Shown: positions 23,179-35,763 of the stretch, piece by piece
How positions within the stretch are numbered: the stretch's first letter is position 1
Layout: each line of letters begins with the position of its first letter
NCBI RefSeq assembly: GCF_042453785.1
Contig: NC_091672.1
Location: 9,504,501-9,568,500, forward strand
Source of the DNA: Malus domestica
Taxonomy: Eukaryota; Streptophyta; Magnoliopsida; Rosales; Rosaceae
Direction of reading: 5' to 3'
DNA length: 64,000 bases
The notes under the pieces: model-generated
Told to the model about the DNA's origin: nothing
Databases searched by the model: none
What the model saw: only the letters and a program-made list of their open reading frames with translations
Position numbers and translations under genes: made by a program

Positions 23179-25860
23179 TTACTCGTGCATCGTTTCCTGT
23201 CGAATTAAAAGGAATTAATTACATACACGCACAAAATCAGATATAGATATTAACTGGATGCGCCATGTATGGTATAAAGCTTAACAAAAGCATCTAAAAC
23301 GGACTGAAAATATCAAACTGAAAGACAAATCATCCTTATGACCCCCTTTTCAACAACCAATACTGCAAATATGTATTTGCGAAAAGAAAATGGAGGAATT
23401 TAGTGAAACTAAAGAAAAGTGTTTATAGTTATTCGTAGTATCGTACTATCTAAATTTGACTCAGTCAGTCAAAAAAACCCAGGTGATTGACTTCTTGCAG
23501 GGATATTCAACTTCTATTATTATTATCATACAATTTTTTTGCCTCTTGACACGCTCTGAATGCACACGGGCGAGAAATTTTGGCAACAAACTGATTCACA
23601 TATAAAACGCAAGAAAATTTCACAATGAACAATCTTCCCAGTAACTAAAGGGAGATAAACTATTGCTCAAACCAGTGATGCTAACAAGAACACCTACATG
23701 TTGGGGTTGTTTGGCTAGATAAACAAGCCATGGATGTGATGGGCATAATCCCACATTGGAGATGTACCACAGCAATCGACAAGTTAAAAGTAGGTGGTCC
23801 ACAACTAAGAGCTACAAAACCCAAACCTAGATGAGTCCACCGGGTCTAACTCAACCCGGTATTGGTTCTAGGTGCTTAAGTGAAGGTGCTGCATCGGAAC
23901 TAGGCATGGGACGCACTTGATTAAATGCAAGCAAACCAACGGTCAAAAAGCCAAGGTGTCAACTCAAGTAAAATTTGTAGAACGACTAAAGGTTGGCATA
24001 GCATTGTGACCTCATCAACCCAAGTCCAATAATAAATTCAGTTTTTATCTCTCTTTTTTCTTTTCCAGAATAGATGCTATGCTATATTTTCTAACATATC
24101 ATAATATTTTTTTCTATAGGAAGCAAATCCCCAATCTGAAAGGACGATGAAATACCACTATAACTTTTTCCACACAATCCCTACAAGTTATAAGTTATAA
24201 CTCACTTTCATTTTCTCCAACTTGTCATCACCATCTCTCACTGCCTGAACAAGATGCTGTATGCGGTATTGGAGCTTTGCATTTTCAGCAGCAAGCTTCT
24301 TGTTCTGCAAGTCACCAAAAATGAAGAAAAAAGGATCTTCATATCTCCTCAGTACTTTCCAACTGAGACAAAAAAAAAAAAAAAAAAAAAAAGATACAAT
24401 TGATGCAATAATACCTTTTCTTCTTCTAAAGACACCTTCGCACATGCATCTTTTATCTGTGACTGGAGTTCGTTGATCACCTTTGAAGAACCATCTGTTG
24501 CAGAATCTGCAAGGTTCCATAACCAGCATCCAACAAAAAAAATTAAAACAAAAGAGAATAGAGGAAAAGTAAGGTCCTGTGTTCTTGGCCATGAACAAAA
24601 CACTATTGCGCAATGGGTGCCATAAAACCTACCCTTCTTGCTTGCGAGGGCAGCTTCAAGTCTTGATAAGCGGTCCTATGTAACAAATATGCCAAGTTAG
24701 CAAGGTTACAGTGGAAAAACCAAAAGTTTCAGTCATCAAACATGCTACATAAACTAGAAATATATACTTTTCTCGTAGAAAACAGCTCATCTACGAAGAT
24801 GATAAGGGCTACATTGGAAGCAATGAAACAGAAAATTATTCCAAATAGGAGAAGGTAAGTTTCTATCATCAAACATTACATAATCAATCAAATATTATTC
24901 ATCAGCATATCACTAGTCTGTGCACGATAGAGTTTTATGCCTACTTTCATAGAGTTGGCTTTCAGATCAGTTGGAGCAAAACAAATAAGAATGTGGTGGT
25001 AATAAATCCCTTGGGGGATAACGATAAGTCAGAGTGAATCGACAATTATTGAAAGCTGTGAATTTAAGAACAAGGTCCTGAAACCATCACTATCAAACTA
25101 TAGCTTCAAAAGCTTTAAAAGCTTCTCAACTACAACTCTATAAGTAGTTATGTACTATCAATGTCTCATTGGAATAATGGAATGTGAAGGGTAGACATTA
25201 TTTTTGCATTCATGAATTACAAATAATATTACGTTTCCTTTTGTTTTGTACTTGTTGAAACAAAATTATCGATGTTCTTTCAAACAAACTTACGCAGAAA
25301 AGTAAGGGATTCATTTGTTTCTTCCCAATCATGGACTTGTGGTATATTTCAAATACCATTAGACAATTGCACTGAACATGAAGACTTGTAAACACAACAG
25401 TTCTTAATCCAAAAACTGAGTGAGAGAAATTGAGACTTATCTTCATCCACTGACCATGAAGATGAAACCCTAAATTTTTTATTTTGGTTACATTAGAGGG
25501 AATCGAACCTATAAACTTTCCTAATCCAAACCCTAGACTTCCTCTTCTTAATTAAAGAACCTACAACATATAACCTATCCTAATCGAACGCATGATTCTC
25601 AGATACAAACCAATCAAAACCCAAATCGCCAATTACTGGCACCATTAACGCTCCACCTTCACGATAAATATATATATATATATATAGATACACACACACA
25701 CACGCATGTATGTATATATACAGAGTTGAGCAGAGTTGAGAAGCAGAAGGATATCAAGGCTACAAGTAAAAGGTGGGAAACATACCTCGGCTTCAGAGGC
25801 CCTCTGGTAAAAGGGCTTCAAGGTCTCTTCGGGGACGCTTCGACTCTCACTCTCCGCCAT
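23179..25860 (-). CDS. Small coiled-coil protein, five exons, 108 residues
   Basis: All junctions keep frame and use GT/AG. The exons are 25860-25786, 24675-24633, 24506-24415, 24304-24206 and a tiny last coding exon 23196-23179. The product starts MAESESRSVPEETL and runs through DRLSRLEAALASKK, KVINELQSQIKDACAK, EEEKNKKLAAENAKLQ and IQHLVQAVRDGDDKLEKMK to end ETMHE. Leu/Lys/Glu heptads from residue 25 to the end predict one long coiled coil. No signal peptide or catalytic motif is seen. I do not recognise the family, which may be a small scaffold or kinetochore-like helper. If the last donor (GTGAGT) is not used the protein ends SYNL at 24188 instead. The introns carry repeats (23690-24020). 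Confidence 0.75.
23690..24030. repeat. Repeat-like insertion inside the last intron of the coiled-coil gene
   Basis: It contains 'gggcataatcccacattgg', a phrase typical of LTR ends of small plant retroelements, followed by unique-looking sequence. No coding region is visible. The call rests on phrase resemblance only. Confidence 0.25.
25665..25725. repeat. (TA)n/(CA)n compound microsatellite
   Basis: An alternating TA run is followed by an ACACAC run and 'gtatgtatatatac', in the first intron of the coiled-coil gene. Confidence 0.9.
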
Positions 25861-26161
25861 TGCTGGAGGTTGGTTGGGTGGCCCTACACTCTCCGATACG
25901 ACAGAATAGGGCGCCGCAGTGTTCAGGTTCTTCAGAACGGCTTCAACTATTCAAACTGATATTTTTTACCAGAACGAAAGGTTTTTGTTTTCTTCTTTTG
26001 GAAATTGCACAAATGCCACCTTAATTGTTTCACTTTGTGAAACTAGCCACATTAAACTAAATGTTTTCCATTTAACCACCCGAACTTTGTGCGGGGTGAC
26101 AATTGGCCCCTCTGTGCACGTCCCATCCATATTTACTTCAACTACTGCTAATCCATGTGAC

Positions 26162-27195
26162 TAGGGATGGTCAAAATATATGCGAATATGGGTAACCGCG
26201 GTTACCCATTCATTTAAATCTTATGGTTAAGATTATAAGTAACCGTTTAGATAAATAAACGGATATGGGTATAACCATTTACCTTTGAAATTTAAATGGG
26301 TGTTTATGGGTATTAACCGTAGTTATAAACGGGTAACCGTTTACCCATTTATTTTATATATGTAAAATTAACACAAACCATGTTCTCTATCGAACAAAAC
26401 TTACATCAATACTATTGACTATAGTGCATGGTTTATATAGCTAATTATATATATTATGTTAATACTTTACATTATATAGGTTAAACAACTCAAGAATATT
26501 GTCTTCTAAACAGTTTTTGTAACAAAAAATACTTAACAAATATTATATTACCTTCATTGGTAACATGGATTAGTCGTAAAAGTTTTCTCAAAAAATTAGG
26601 AAAATAAATAACAATTCCCCTTGCCCCACTCACTTAATTCAACCCAAGATCTGTTCCTCAAACATGTTGCAACTCACTATTTCAGCTAATCCCTCTTTGT
26701 TAGCATTGTTACGGTAATTTATATATCCTATATTCCAATTTTGTTTTATAAAACTAATTTTCTTGCTTTTTAATTCTATATCAATTAAAAATATCGTTCG
26801 TAATTATTATTTCAATTATTGGAATGATATAAGGATTTAAAAAATTAAAATATGGAAATGTACGATGAATGTACCTATAACTGTGTTTAATTGTTAAAAA
26901 AAATTATGACAATTTTTTTTTGTTTTTTAAATTTCAAGTTGTTAAAAAACATGTAAACGAGTGAAAAAGGGGTAATGGTAAAAAAAAAAAAAAGATAAAC
27001 AGGTTAAAAAGGGTAAATGGGTATTAAACGGTTATGGTTAAATGTGTATGGTTAACCGTTTATAAATGGTTATAGGTATGAGTATAACAGTTTAGGCAAT
27101 TACCCAACGGGTAAACTGTTATGCGGGTATGAGTATAAACGGTTATGGGTAAATAACCGCGGTCACCAGCTCGCCATAACCGTTGCCCATCCCTA
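26162..27195. mobile_element. Non-autonomous hAT element with 8-base target duplication
   Basis: The tips TAGGGATGG and CCATCCCTA bracket 1034 bases, flanked by identical catgtgac at 26154-26161 and 27196-27203. An 8-base duplication with these tips is the hAT signature. Both ends carry many 'gggtaaccg' / 'cggttatgggta' sub-terminal motifs, which are typical transposase-binding repeats. The middle is AT-rich and has no open frame. The perfect duplication argues for a fairly recent insertion. Confidence 0.9.
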
Positions 27196-27292
27196 CATGT
27201 GACAAGTCGAATACATTTTTATAAGAGTGTAATTCCCTTAAGTTGGTGTAGTTAATATCATTTGTTAAAAAAACACGCCTCATAACCGTTGT

Positions 27293-27434
27293 TTGCAACA
27301 TGGTCTGATGACGGTGCAGACTCGATGATTAGACTTTATTGCCACTAAAAGGAGAAGAGAGGATTGCAACATGGTCTGATGACGATGCAGACTCGATGAT
27401 TAAACTTTATTGCCACTAAAAGGAGAAGAGAGGA
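27293..27434. repeat. Tandem duplication, two 71-base units
   Basis: Units 27293-27363 and 27364-27434 differ at about two positions (acggtg/acgatg, ttagac/ttaaac). It is a recent local duplication with no visible function. Confidence 0.9.
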
Positions 27435-28302
27435 AAACGCTTTTAATTGGTGCACGTTTTTGAATCACAGTAGTCAGTTCTGAATTTTTTGCTCTGCTCT
27501 AAAATTATATTGTTAAATTGTTGTATGTATCCTGTGTCTACTGAAAATGGTTCTCAATCATAACTTGGACATTATACTATTGATTCTTCTTTGTTCTCCT
27601 TCCTATTCAATTCACATTCAGTTCGTATTTTAACGAGTAATACGAGTAATTTTCCAATGTGACGATAACACCAAACCAAAACAGTCAATCTCGTCTTAAA
27701 AATGCCCACCCAAACCACGACTTCGCACCCAAACCAAGACTTTGCACCAACTCAAACCACCTCCAAGCACAAAGAGCCTCTTCCACCAGGAAATGACACA
27801 ATCCCAAAATTTACCTAAAGCATTCAAGACAACTAGTATTGGATTTCTTGGTTGTGAACGAAAATGTTCATGTTAACGCAAGAAGAAAGCGTTTTCGTCC
27901 TTCAGTTCCAAGGGCTTGAGATAATTTACGTTGTACATAAGCATGCAACCACAAGCACCTACACTATTTTAGGCAGCATTTTACTCAAAAGAAAAGATGA
28001 TCAAGACCTAAAAACGATGTTTTTCTGTTACCGTATGGTCGGAAAATGGTATGCCTTCATCTATACAAATATGTGATACATCGGTTTTTTGTATCTTAAT
28101 AATATGATACACAAAACAATGCAAATCCAGCTCCCATACAAGAGCTATGAAAATCAATTGGGCTACTCGCAAGTTCACAACCAAAAACCAAGCTATCATA
28201 TCCTTAGGAAGCAAAAATAAGTTATATATATGATTAACATTTATCGAAACCAACATGCTTATTTTCACCATGCAGTCCTGTGATACCATGCTTTCACAGG
28301 GA
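27435..28302. other. Intergenic, includes 3' UTR of the GPDHC1-like gene
   Basis: No gene is supported. The last 200 bases before 28303 probably form the 3' UTR of the minus-strand dehydrogenase gene. Confidence 0.45.
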
Positions 28303-30825
28303 TTATATTACCACTTTATCTTGCAACCGGAAACTAGTCAAAGGCTGTCCGAGAAGGGAAGGCCTATAGAAGACATGGCTCTGTGCAATCTCAATGCGTT
28401 CCCTGGGATCGTTCAAGTTTTCATCCCTCAACGCTTGAAGAATAGCTTGTGATGATTGCTCCCTGGTGATCAAACAATACACATGGCCAAGGATTCATAT
28501 ACTTGTAAGAGTTATTGAAAAATAAACGCAATCTAGGCTTAATTTACACATGCATTGGCAGAACATCTGATTCGGGTTATACCAATGCAGGGTGATCTTT
28601 TGAATTACGCAAAAGCCTCTTAGTTAATTTTCTCATAGTCAATATTTTTTTATGACTTTAGTGTGTTCTTTTAGCCTTCGGTAAAAAAAAAAGGGAAATG
28701 ATAAGTTTGCAGGACATTACCTTGTTATCAATATTTTATATAGTGTCTTCAAGATGGGGCAGAGCTCTACGGGAGCAACAGGCTTGTTTTCCTCAGGATG
28801 CAACACATTTAGGCTCGACTGACTGAGAAGTTCATAAAATGCTTTGACTGCAGAGACACCCTAGAAGGAGAGGAGACAGAGCATTATTGATCAGTAACAA
28901 GTTAGAAGGAAAGTGCTTTTAACCACATCCGAATAAATTCCTCAACAGAATGACAAGGGCACGTTTTAGTGAGACCAGATATTTGCTAGTGCTCTTATGC
29001 AGGAGCATTCACATTCTTCGTAGATTCTTACACTTCAATATAATGTCATACATCTTCTTGAAATGAAAATAACAACTGATACCTGAATCATTCCCTTGCC
29101 ACTGATGTTTTCACCCATATCCCGGTTTAGTTCTCCTTTGGCTAACATTTGCCCATACCACGCATTGCGACCTTTCAACAAGGTTACATATGTGTCAGCC
29201 AGCAAAGGCCCTGCAAGTTTCTCGGGCTCTTCCGCCAGCAAATGAGTGATAAATATCATCTCCGAGGTACAATGTGCAAAGTATACAGATTTGCTGGTAG
29301 CACTTTCCTTTGTGAGAGCTGCTACCATCCCTGAGAAAATTAAAATGAAAAACGGCTGTAAGTTGCAAATCAGAAGGTTCATTTATGACATCCTACTACA
29401 GTATGTATACCATATAATTTGAAATTGTATTGTTTCCTGCACTTCCTGGAAGCTTCGCTTAGCATGCAGGGCAACTACGGTTCATAAACAAATCTCATGT
29501 TTGTTCCAGCACAAATTTTCTGGAAGTGTGCCTGAACAAATTCTTGCCAGGACAAACATGAAATTCGTTCAGGCACTGTGAATTATTCCATTTGAAATTG
29601 TATAGTCAGCATATAAATAATGGAATCAGGATAACCTCTTAGAATAATTCAGAGCTTCATACACCTGATACCGTGTTAATGAGGACAGATTTGATGAGTA
29701 GTGTTCTCATAAAAACAGGACTCTAAATCATATAAAAGCAAACTACTCTTCAGATTGTCCTCATTAACACATATCAGGTGTGCGTAGCTCCAAAATTTGA
29801 TGAAGCTGAACAAAAATTACCACTACTGAAATGAAGATGAACAACAATAACCAAGCAGAAAATTTGACGTCTCGTTCCCTTTATTCCTTTTTCATGTTTC
29901 TGAAAAAGGACATTTGCACATTAACATGATTGGTACCAGAAATAGTTCCTTGTAATTACCTTCAATCTATGACACCTAAAATTCATTCCTTTTTATTAGA
30001 CGCTGCCTTTATTGTTTGAGATAGATCTATCAGAATGAATTGTAGATTTACCTGCTCCGATGGCATAGACATTCTTTAAGCCACCCATGACTTCATGTGT
30101 AACAAGATCACTATTGTCCCAGACAATAAAATGGGGTTGCCTTAAGAATTTTGCAAGAGGTTTTCTCCACTTCTCAGCTCCGCATATTCGAGCATTAGCA
30201 TATTCCTTGTTGTAGATTTCTGAGGCAATGTTTGGGCCACCCAGATAAAGTATGTTCTCTATAGGTACACCAGCTGCGAGTCATATAGAAAAGAATGAGC
30301 GGAAATGTGAAGTCGAAATAACATTATAACAGTGAAGGAAAAGTGTAAGATAGTAACGTATCATCATCCAATTTCCATGCAATGTTAGTTGAAAGTTGAA
30401 ACATAAACAATCAACATGATTTATCAGGTTTTAAAAATGCAATAACACTTAAAATTCGTGTAGATATAAAAAGAAACAGCGTAATAACCCATCCAAAAAG
30501 TTCCATAAGATTGTCCGTGCAAAAATCCATTAAACATCTACCAATTCTGCTAAGGATAAAACCAGATCAAATAAACCATCGCTCCTTCCATTCTTCCACC
30601 ATACTGTAAAGTTAAACCAACATGCTAAAGGGTGACAGTTAAATTTAAAAGAAAAGGAACATACTCGCCCGATGAATAATTCGCGTGGGAGTTATGATAT
30701 GCGGGAGAGGTTCCAGTGCAGCCTCAATACCTTTCGCCAAAGAGATGATAATAGGATCTGTGATTCTTTCCTTCCAATAATTACTTATCTCTTCAAACAC
30801 CTCTTTTGTTTCCGTTGATGGCAAG

Positions 30826-30863
<38 letters not shown>

Positions 30864-31322
30864 TAAACTGGTTACAACCTTCAAAGGACACAGAGGGGTA
30901 TCGATCATGTTCAAACAAAATCCATCTTTTAAAATCTCATCGGCATAAAGAGTTCGATCCCCCAGCCTTGCCTCCACATATTTCAAATACGCACAACGCC
31001 GGATCAACCTCCTCAACACATCCTCCCTCGAGTTGATCACTTCAAAAAGATGTTCAGCTGTGGCTCTATCAACAGCTCTTCCCGGTCTTCTCCATATCCT
31101 TATCTGAACCTTGTCTCGAAATTGACCATAGCTATCCTGCAACACAGCAGCAAAAACACTGCCCCATGCACCCGCACCGACACCAACAATTCTCAAAGGA
31201 TCACCATTAGCCTTTCCAAGGCGGATTCGGAGCTCGTCAAGCTTCTCCTCCAATGCATTAAAGTTCTGAACAGATCCGTTCGAGTATAAATTACGATTCA
31301 CAGCCTCAATGCTCCCCACCAT
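28303..31322 (-). CDS. GPDHC1: NAD-dependent glycerol-3-phosphate dehydrogenase, cytosolic type
   Basis: Five coding exons (31322-30665, 30273-30052, 29330-29083, 28860-28721, 28462-28303) join in frame to 475 residues, close to Arabidopsis GPDHC1. The enzyme interconverts dihydroxyacetone phosphate and glycerol 3-phosphate with NADH, which links glycolysis, glycerolipid synthesis and redox shuttling. Visible marks are the nucleotide-binding loop GVGAGAWGS (residues 47-55), the region [26 protein letters not shown] at the exon 1/2 joint, the catalytic-lysine region [29 protein letters not shown], and the end [22 protein letters not shown] with a short extra tail. No transit peptide is seen, so it should be cytosolic. 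A TTG codon in frame precedes the chosen ATG. The 'gacag' just before it suggests a 5' UTR intron ending near 31331. Confidence 0.93.
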
Positions 31323-31855
31323 CTCCAACTGTCAAAAAGAACACAGAAAACCAAAATTCCCCACTACTTACTTCCTTATGCAGGATCTTCTATAATTCCA
31401 TGCAACTTGAAAAATTCTCAAACTAGACAGATTTCTACAACAACCCACCTTTAATATTTATATCGTCTTTCTCTCCCAATACACACTATTCATCTTTTCA
31501 CTCAGATTTTCCGACCCACCAATCAAGATTTGTTGCCAACCAAATCCAGCTGAAAACTGATACAAACAAGAAAAAGGATAGGACTTTATTCAATGCATGC
31601 AAGTATCTTTCTTCATTTTTTATTTAAGAGTTCCAAAGAACATGCCAAAAAAATAAATAAATAAAACCCAAATATTCAAATAGTGACATTGTTATCTCCG
31701 CCTGAGGTTGTTCATCTACCAAACCATAAATTTCAAAAAACACTATGTGAAAGCTCATAAATTAAATAACAAGAAAAAGAAAGAGAAAGTCCAATAAAAA
31801 TGCCAACCTTGTCGGATGAGGCTTTCTGGTCATGAAGTTGTTTTATGTTGTTCAC

Positions 31856-32086
31856 TTAAATTCCTGTGAGTCCAGACCCGCCAGCTTTGGTGGTGGTTAT
31901 CATGCTGGAAAATTGAAGCCGGACAGACACCGAAAAGTGCAATGGAGGTGAGAAAAATGTAACTTGCATGAAGAAGCTTTGAATCATTGAAGGGAGAAAG
32001 CGTGACAGCAGAGACAGGATGAGGAGCATAAAAAACAAAACATAAAGGGCATTAATGGGTGCAGTTGAGGTTGAGTTGGGGGCCAT
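31856..32086 (-). CDS. Possible small membrane/secreted peptide gene or upstream ORF
   Basis: The 76-codon frame starts MAPNSTSTAPINALYV, then has one strong hydrophobic segment (LFFMLLILSLLSRFL, residues 16-30). It ends with a polar tail TTTKAGGSGLTGI. The layout (short N-terminus, hydrophobic helix, short variable region, small-residue C-terminus) resembles plant signalling-peptide precursors, but no known family motif is recognised. It lies upstream of the GPDHC1-like gene on the same strand and could be an upstream ORF in its leader. It may equally be chance. Confidence 0.25.
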   Translation of the reverse strand: MAPNSTSTAPINALYVLFFMLLILSLLSRFLPSMIQSFFMQVTFFSPPLHFSVSVRLQFSSMITTTKAGGSGLTGI

Positions 32087-32177
32087 AGTCATTATAGGTT
32101 TTAGACTCTGCCAACTTCCCCAACGGTCATTAATATTGGATGATTTTGGTTGGTGTTTTATCACAAGTCTAAAGAGT

Positions 32178-32335
32178 AATGTTAGGTAAACTAAATTTAC
32201 AAATTAAATTATGTTACACTAATAAAAAATAAACACGTTAATCAACATTTAGATAATAATTTGAACATCAACTTCAATGTCATTTGATTTACAAATTTGA
32301 TCTACAATTTAGTCTCCCTAACATAACCAGCGCTA
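32178..32335. mobile_element. MITE, about 158 bases
   Basis: The ends TAATGTTAGG and CCTAACATAA are inverted copies, and the next 20 bases also pair ('actaaattNacaaattaaat'). It has no coding capacity. It lies in the upstream region of the GPDHC1-like gene. Confidence 0.6.
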
Positions 32336-32370
32336 AAACCCCATGATAGCACTATATTAGTAGCAAAAGA

Positions 32371-33065
32371 CAGGGGTCGGTTCGAAAAACCGAAAACCGA
32401 AAAAAACCAAACTAAAAAAAAAATCAAATCGATAGTGTAAAACCGGACCGGACCGAACCGAATTATAAGCAAAACAACATCGTTTTATATTTAATTATAA
32501 ATTAATGATTTTTTTCCTTGAACGGCGTCGTTCAGAGTTCACTTCGGTCACTCTCTCTTCACTTCATTCTGAAAGATTGAAACCTTAAACAGATCCATTC
32601 CCTTCCCTTTCCCTTATCAGCTTATCCTTCTCCTCTGTACTCTCACAATGGAACATCTCCCTCCCAGCTTTGCCGCTCTTCCGCTTCGTCTTCTTCCTTC
32701 CTAGTGACCTGCGACTTGTCTCACACATCTCGCTGACGCAACGCCGTCTCACTCTCAATATCTCACCCCCGTGACCCACGTGCGACCCACGACTTCCTCT
32801 CGCCGTTTCAAGTCTCGACCAACAAATTCGCTCCTTTGCAAGGTTAGTCTCTCACCTAGTCACCCTCGTAATGCATTTTGCAGATTTTTTTTTCTTTCAA
32901 TTTCATTGGTTCTGATTTGTAGCTTTTCAATTTCATGGATTTTGCAATTTGTTTTGGGTATGCTGGATTTGGTTGGGTAATTTCATTTCCCTATTGGACT
33001 ATTAGTTGAGGTTTGGATTAATTTGTGATAAAGTTTGGTTCTGCACTGCAATTTGTTTTGGGTAT
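32371..33065 (+). mobile_element. Possible hAT 5' end, truncated
   Basis: It starts CAGGGGTCGG, a hAT-like tip, followed by repeated 'aaccgaa' and 'ccggaccg' motifs. After a spacer come CT-rich leader-like sequence (32560-32840) and a good donor (GCAAG|GTTAGT at about 32841). A 'gcaatttgttttgggtat' phrase occurs at 32944 and again at 33049, at the border with Gypsy sequence. No right end or transposase is present, so the class is tentative. Confidence 0.35.
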
Positions 33066-33900
33066 AGGGCGTCTAGCATTTTGCGTTCAATTGGTAGAAG
33101 CCCTTCGTAGAAATATTGAAGAAGAAGCTCCTCCTTCATCTGGTGTTGTGGACATGAAGCAACAAGGGTTTTAAAACGCTCATAGTAAGTGGGAAAGGAT
33201 TCACCTTGGTTTTTGCTGAATGCCACTAATCCTTTTGCGTAATAGAATGACTCGAGAGGTTGGGAAAAACTTCTCTAAAAATGCCCGTTTCATACTCTCC
33301 CATGATGTGACAGTTCCGGGGGCTAGCTCATACAACCAATCTTTAGCCTTTTCTAAGAGAAAACAGGGAAAAGCTTTCATTTTCAGAATGCTTCCATCAA
33401 CGTTCATAGGGGTCATGCTCGAGCAAACAACCTTAAACTCCTTTAAGTGTTTATTAGGATCTTCCATGGACATCCCGTGGAACTTAGGAATGTGATGCAA
33501 CAAACTTGATTTCAATTTGAACTCGTTCGTCTTCCCTAGGGCAGCCATGGGGTATTGGATGCATAGGGGAATGGCATTGTCCAATCCCAAAGCGGAAAGC
33601 TCCTTGATTGTTCAATTGTCCGCTGCCATGTTGGGATCTTCCTCTACAACCTGTGTCGTGGGCTCCTCTTGCTCTTCTACTTTGTCTTCTCCAAGATCCG
33701 GTGCAGGTTGAGATGGTTGGGGTTCTTGTTGATTCCTTATTCGTCTCAAAGTTCGTTCAAAATCATCGTCAAAGTCATGGATGTGCTTATGAATAGGTTA
33801 AGAACTTCGAGTCATAAACCACCTAAAACAAGAAAACAGGTAAAGTCATCAACTAGGAACAAAAACACAGGAAAAGAAACAAAAAGAAATAACAAGGGAT
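33066..33900 (-). mobile_element. gag remnant of the Gypsy fossil
   Basis: Phrases of a retrotransposon gag domain are clear: PKFHGMSMEDPNKHLKEF, KDWLYELAPGTVTSWESM, FLEKFFPTSR and SFPTYYERFKTLVASCPQH. This capsid-type region would package RNA in an intact element. It is incomplete and carries a few breaks. Confidence 0.85.
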
Positions 33901-33902
33901 TA

Positions 33903-33914
33903 GCAACGGCGCCA
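33903..33914 (-). promoter_or_regulatory. Primer-binding site, tRNA-Asp type
   Basis: TGGCGCCGTTGC on the minus strand lies five bases inside the LTR end and complements the 3' end of plant tRNA-Asp. Confidence 0.75.
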
Positions 33915-33919
33915 AAATT

Positions 33920-35763
33920 TGATGCGATGAAAGTTAAGCACTCAAATTAATCCCTCTTGTTGTCAAATTGTAGTATAAATGCAAGTAGGGATCGTTCTAA
34001 ACCGGGGATTATGAGGGCTTGCTAAAACCTCTAAACTAACTCAAAGACATAAAAACAAAGTTAAAAACGTTTGAATAGACTCAAATGACTCAAAACAGAT
34101 TCTAAAGACGCAAAACAACTTAAAAAACACTCAAAATTGCCTAAAAACACTTACTGGCCAGATTTGACTCTAACACAACTTTGGACGAAATTTGGGTTTT
34201 GACTTGAATCAAAACACTAAAAAACACTAACGAAATATAAATTTAACACTTTGAAACAACAAAGTAAAAGGGGGATTTTGGTTTTGACGAATTCGAAACG
34301 AACAAACAACTTATAAAATTAGACAAATTGTAAAGCGAATTTAAGAAATGAGATGATGGATGGATTAGTTAGAGGTCCGTTCTTCGCACATGACACACTT
34401 GTACATAAATTGATTTCCAATTGCTTTTCAATAAACTATGATGCTCAACACCCCAAATTAACCGTGATGCACAAATTAACCCTCAGATTTTCCTTTACTC
34501 ATTGAATTGGATGAATGCATGCGACAACCCAAATCATTCTCTAAAAGTCCCCTATATGAATGCATAATAGAGATACAATCAGAGATCATTACATTCAATG
34601 AAAATCATAAGTGTTGACGAGGCAATTATAACTATGAATGCATGATACAATTGCCAAGAATTCAATTAACGCGATTGTGATAAACAACCTTCACTACTCA
34701 TGAATATAAACTTGTAACGATTAGGTGAAACTCATTTATATTCTAGCATCTAATTCATGCATGAAAACTAAGTATGCATCCTTAATAAACATACAAGAAT
34801 CAGTTATGAATAAAATAGATAATTGAATTGCAATCACAACTTATCAAATCACAATTGGAAGAAATCAATTCAAATCTCAAGCATATTCATGGCTTCAAAC
34901 TTCCCCTTAACTAAATAGGGGTTTAGCCACTCATAATTGCAACAAAATTAGAAAATAACAAAGTAGACATTGAAAGCAAGAACGAAGTACACCTAAAACG
35001 CTCTAAAGTTCCAAGCTTGAAACGCCAAGGACCTTTGTTTTCACCACCTTGTTGTAGGACAAGTGTCTATGATGTGTATGGATATATGGATGGAATGGAT
35101 TTGCACGGCTAAGAGATGAAAGTGTATGGATTGGTGAGATGTAGTATGGCTAGATGAATGGATGGAGGTCACGGCAAGGAAATTGTGTTTGTGAATGAAG
35201 TTGTGAGATGTGAAATGTAGTGTCTTTGGATGATGGCCCCCAAATTATGGTGAAGGGTGGATGTATTTATAGGCTAGGGAGAGGAGTGTATGGAGTTGTA
35301 ATGAGTGGATGTAATGGGTGTAGTGGGTGGATGTTTGGTAATGAGTGGATGTAATGGGTGTAGTGGGTGTAGTGGGTGGATGTAATGGGTGTAGTGGATG
35401 AGTGTTTGGTAATGAGTGGATGTAATGGGTGTAGTGGATGGATGTTTGGAGAATGGATGTGTTGGGTGAAATGAGTGGATGTAGTGGTAGGTGAATGTGT
35501 GTGTTGGGTGAAATGAGCGTGCTAAAATGGTTATTTATAGGGAGAGGATGATGCACAAACTTCAAATTTCGTCCATTCCTTTTGGTCCAAGCATATGCCA
35601 TCCATTCCATGCCTAAAAATGCTCCAAAATGCACTTATTTGCCACATTAACCCTTTGGACCTACAAACACACGAAAATAGCTTAAAATACTAAAATAACT
35701 ACGAACTAACAACATAAATGCCAAGAAACAAGCTAACTAAGTCGCATAAATATGCTCCTATCA
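33920..35763 (-). repeat. Gypsy 5' LTR, 1.84 kb
   Basis: It is bounded by TG at 35763 and CA at 33920 (minus strand) and lies next to the primer-binding site. The partner LTR is absent. Confidence 0.75.
35270..35520. repeat. Minisatellite in the Gypsy LTR
   Basis: Variants of 'gagtggatgtaatgggtgtagtgg' are repeated about ten times, with spacing of roughly 20-45 bases and 'tgtttggtaat' interruptions. Its frames give Thr/His/Pro-rich peptides that are not genes. Confidence 0.85.

Larger units (their letters stand above)
33066..35763 (-). mobile_element. Ty3/Gypsy fossil: 5' LTR, tRNA-Asp primer site, gag piece
   Basis: Read on the minus strand it has an LTR (35763-33920, starting TGATAGGAGCATAT), a primer-binding site complementary to the tRNA-Asp 3' end (33914-33903, TGGCGCCGTTGC), then gag-type coding sequence. 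tRNA-Asp priming and the LTR start indicate an Athila/Tat-like Gypsy lineage. The LTR carries a variable 'ggatgtaatgggtgtagtg' minisatellite. Everything after early gag is missing, as is the second LTR, so the element is dead. gag has a few breaks. Without an LTR pair the age is open. Confidence 0.8.

Noticed and set aside
35245-35634. Minus-strand frame rich in Thr/His/Pro repeats
   Set aside because: It is translation of the LTR minisatellite, not a gene.
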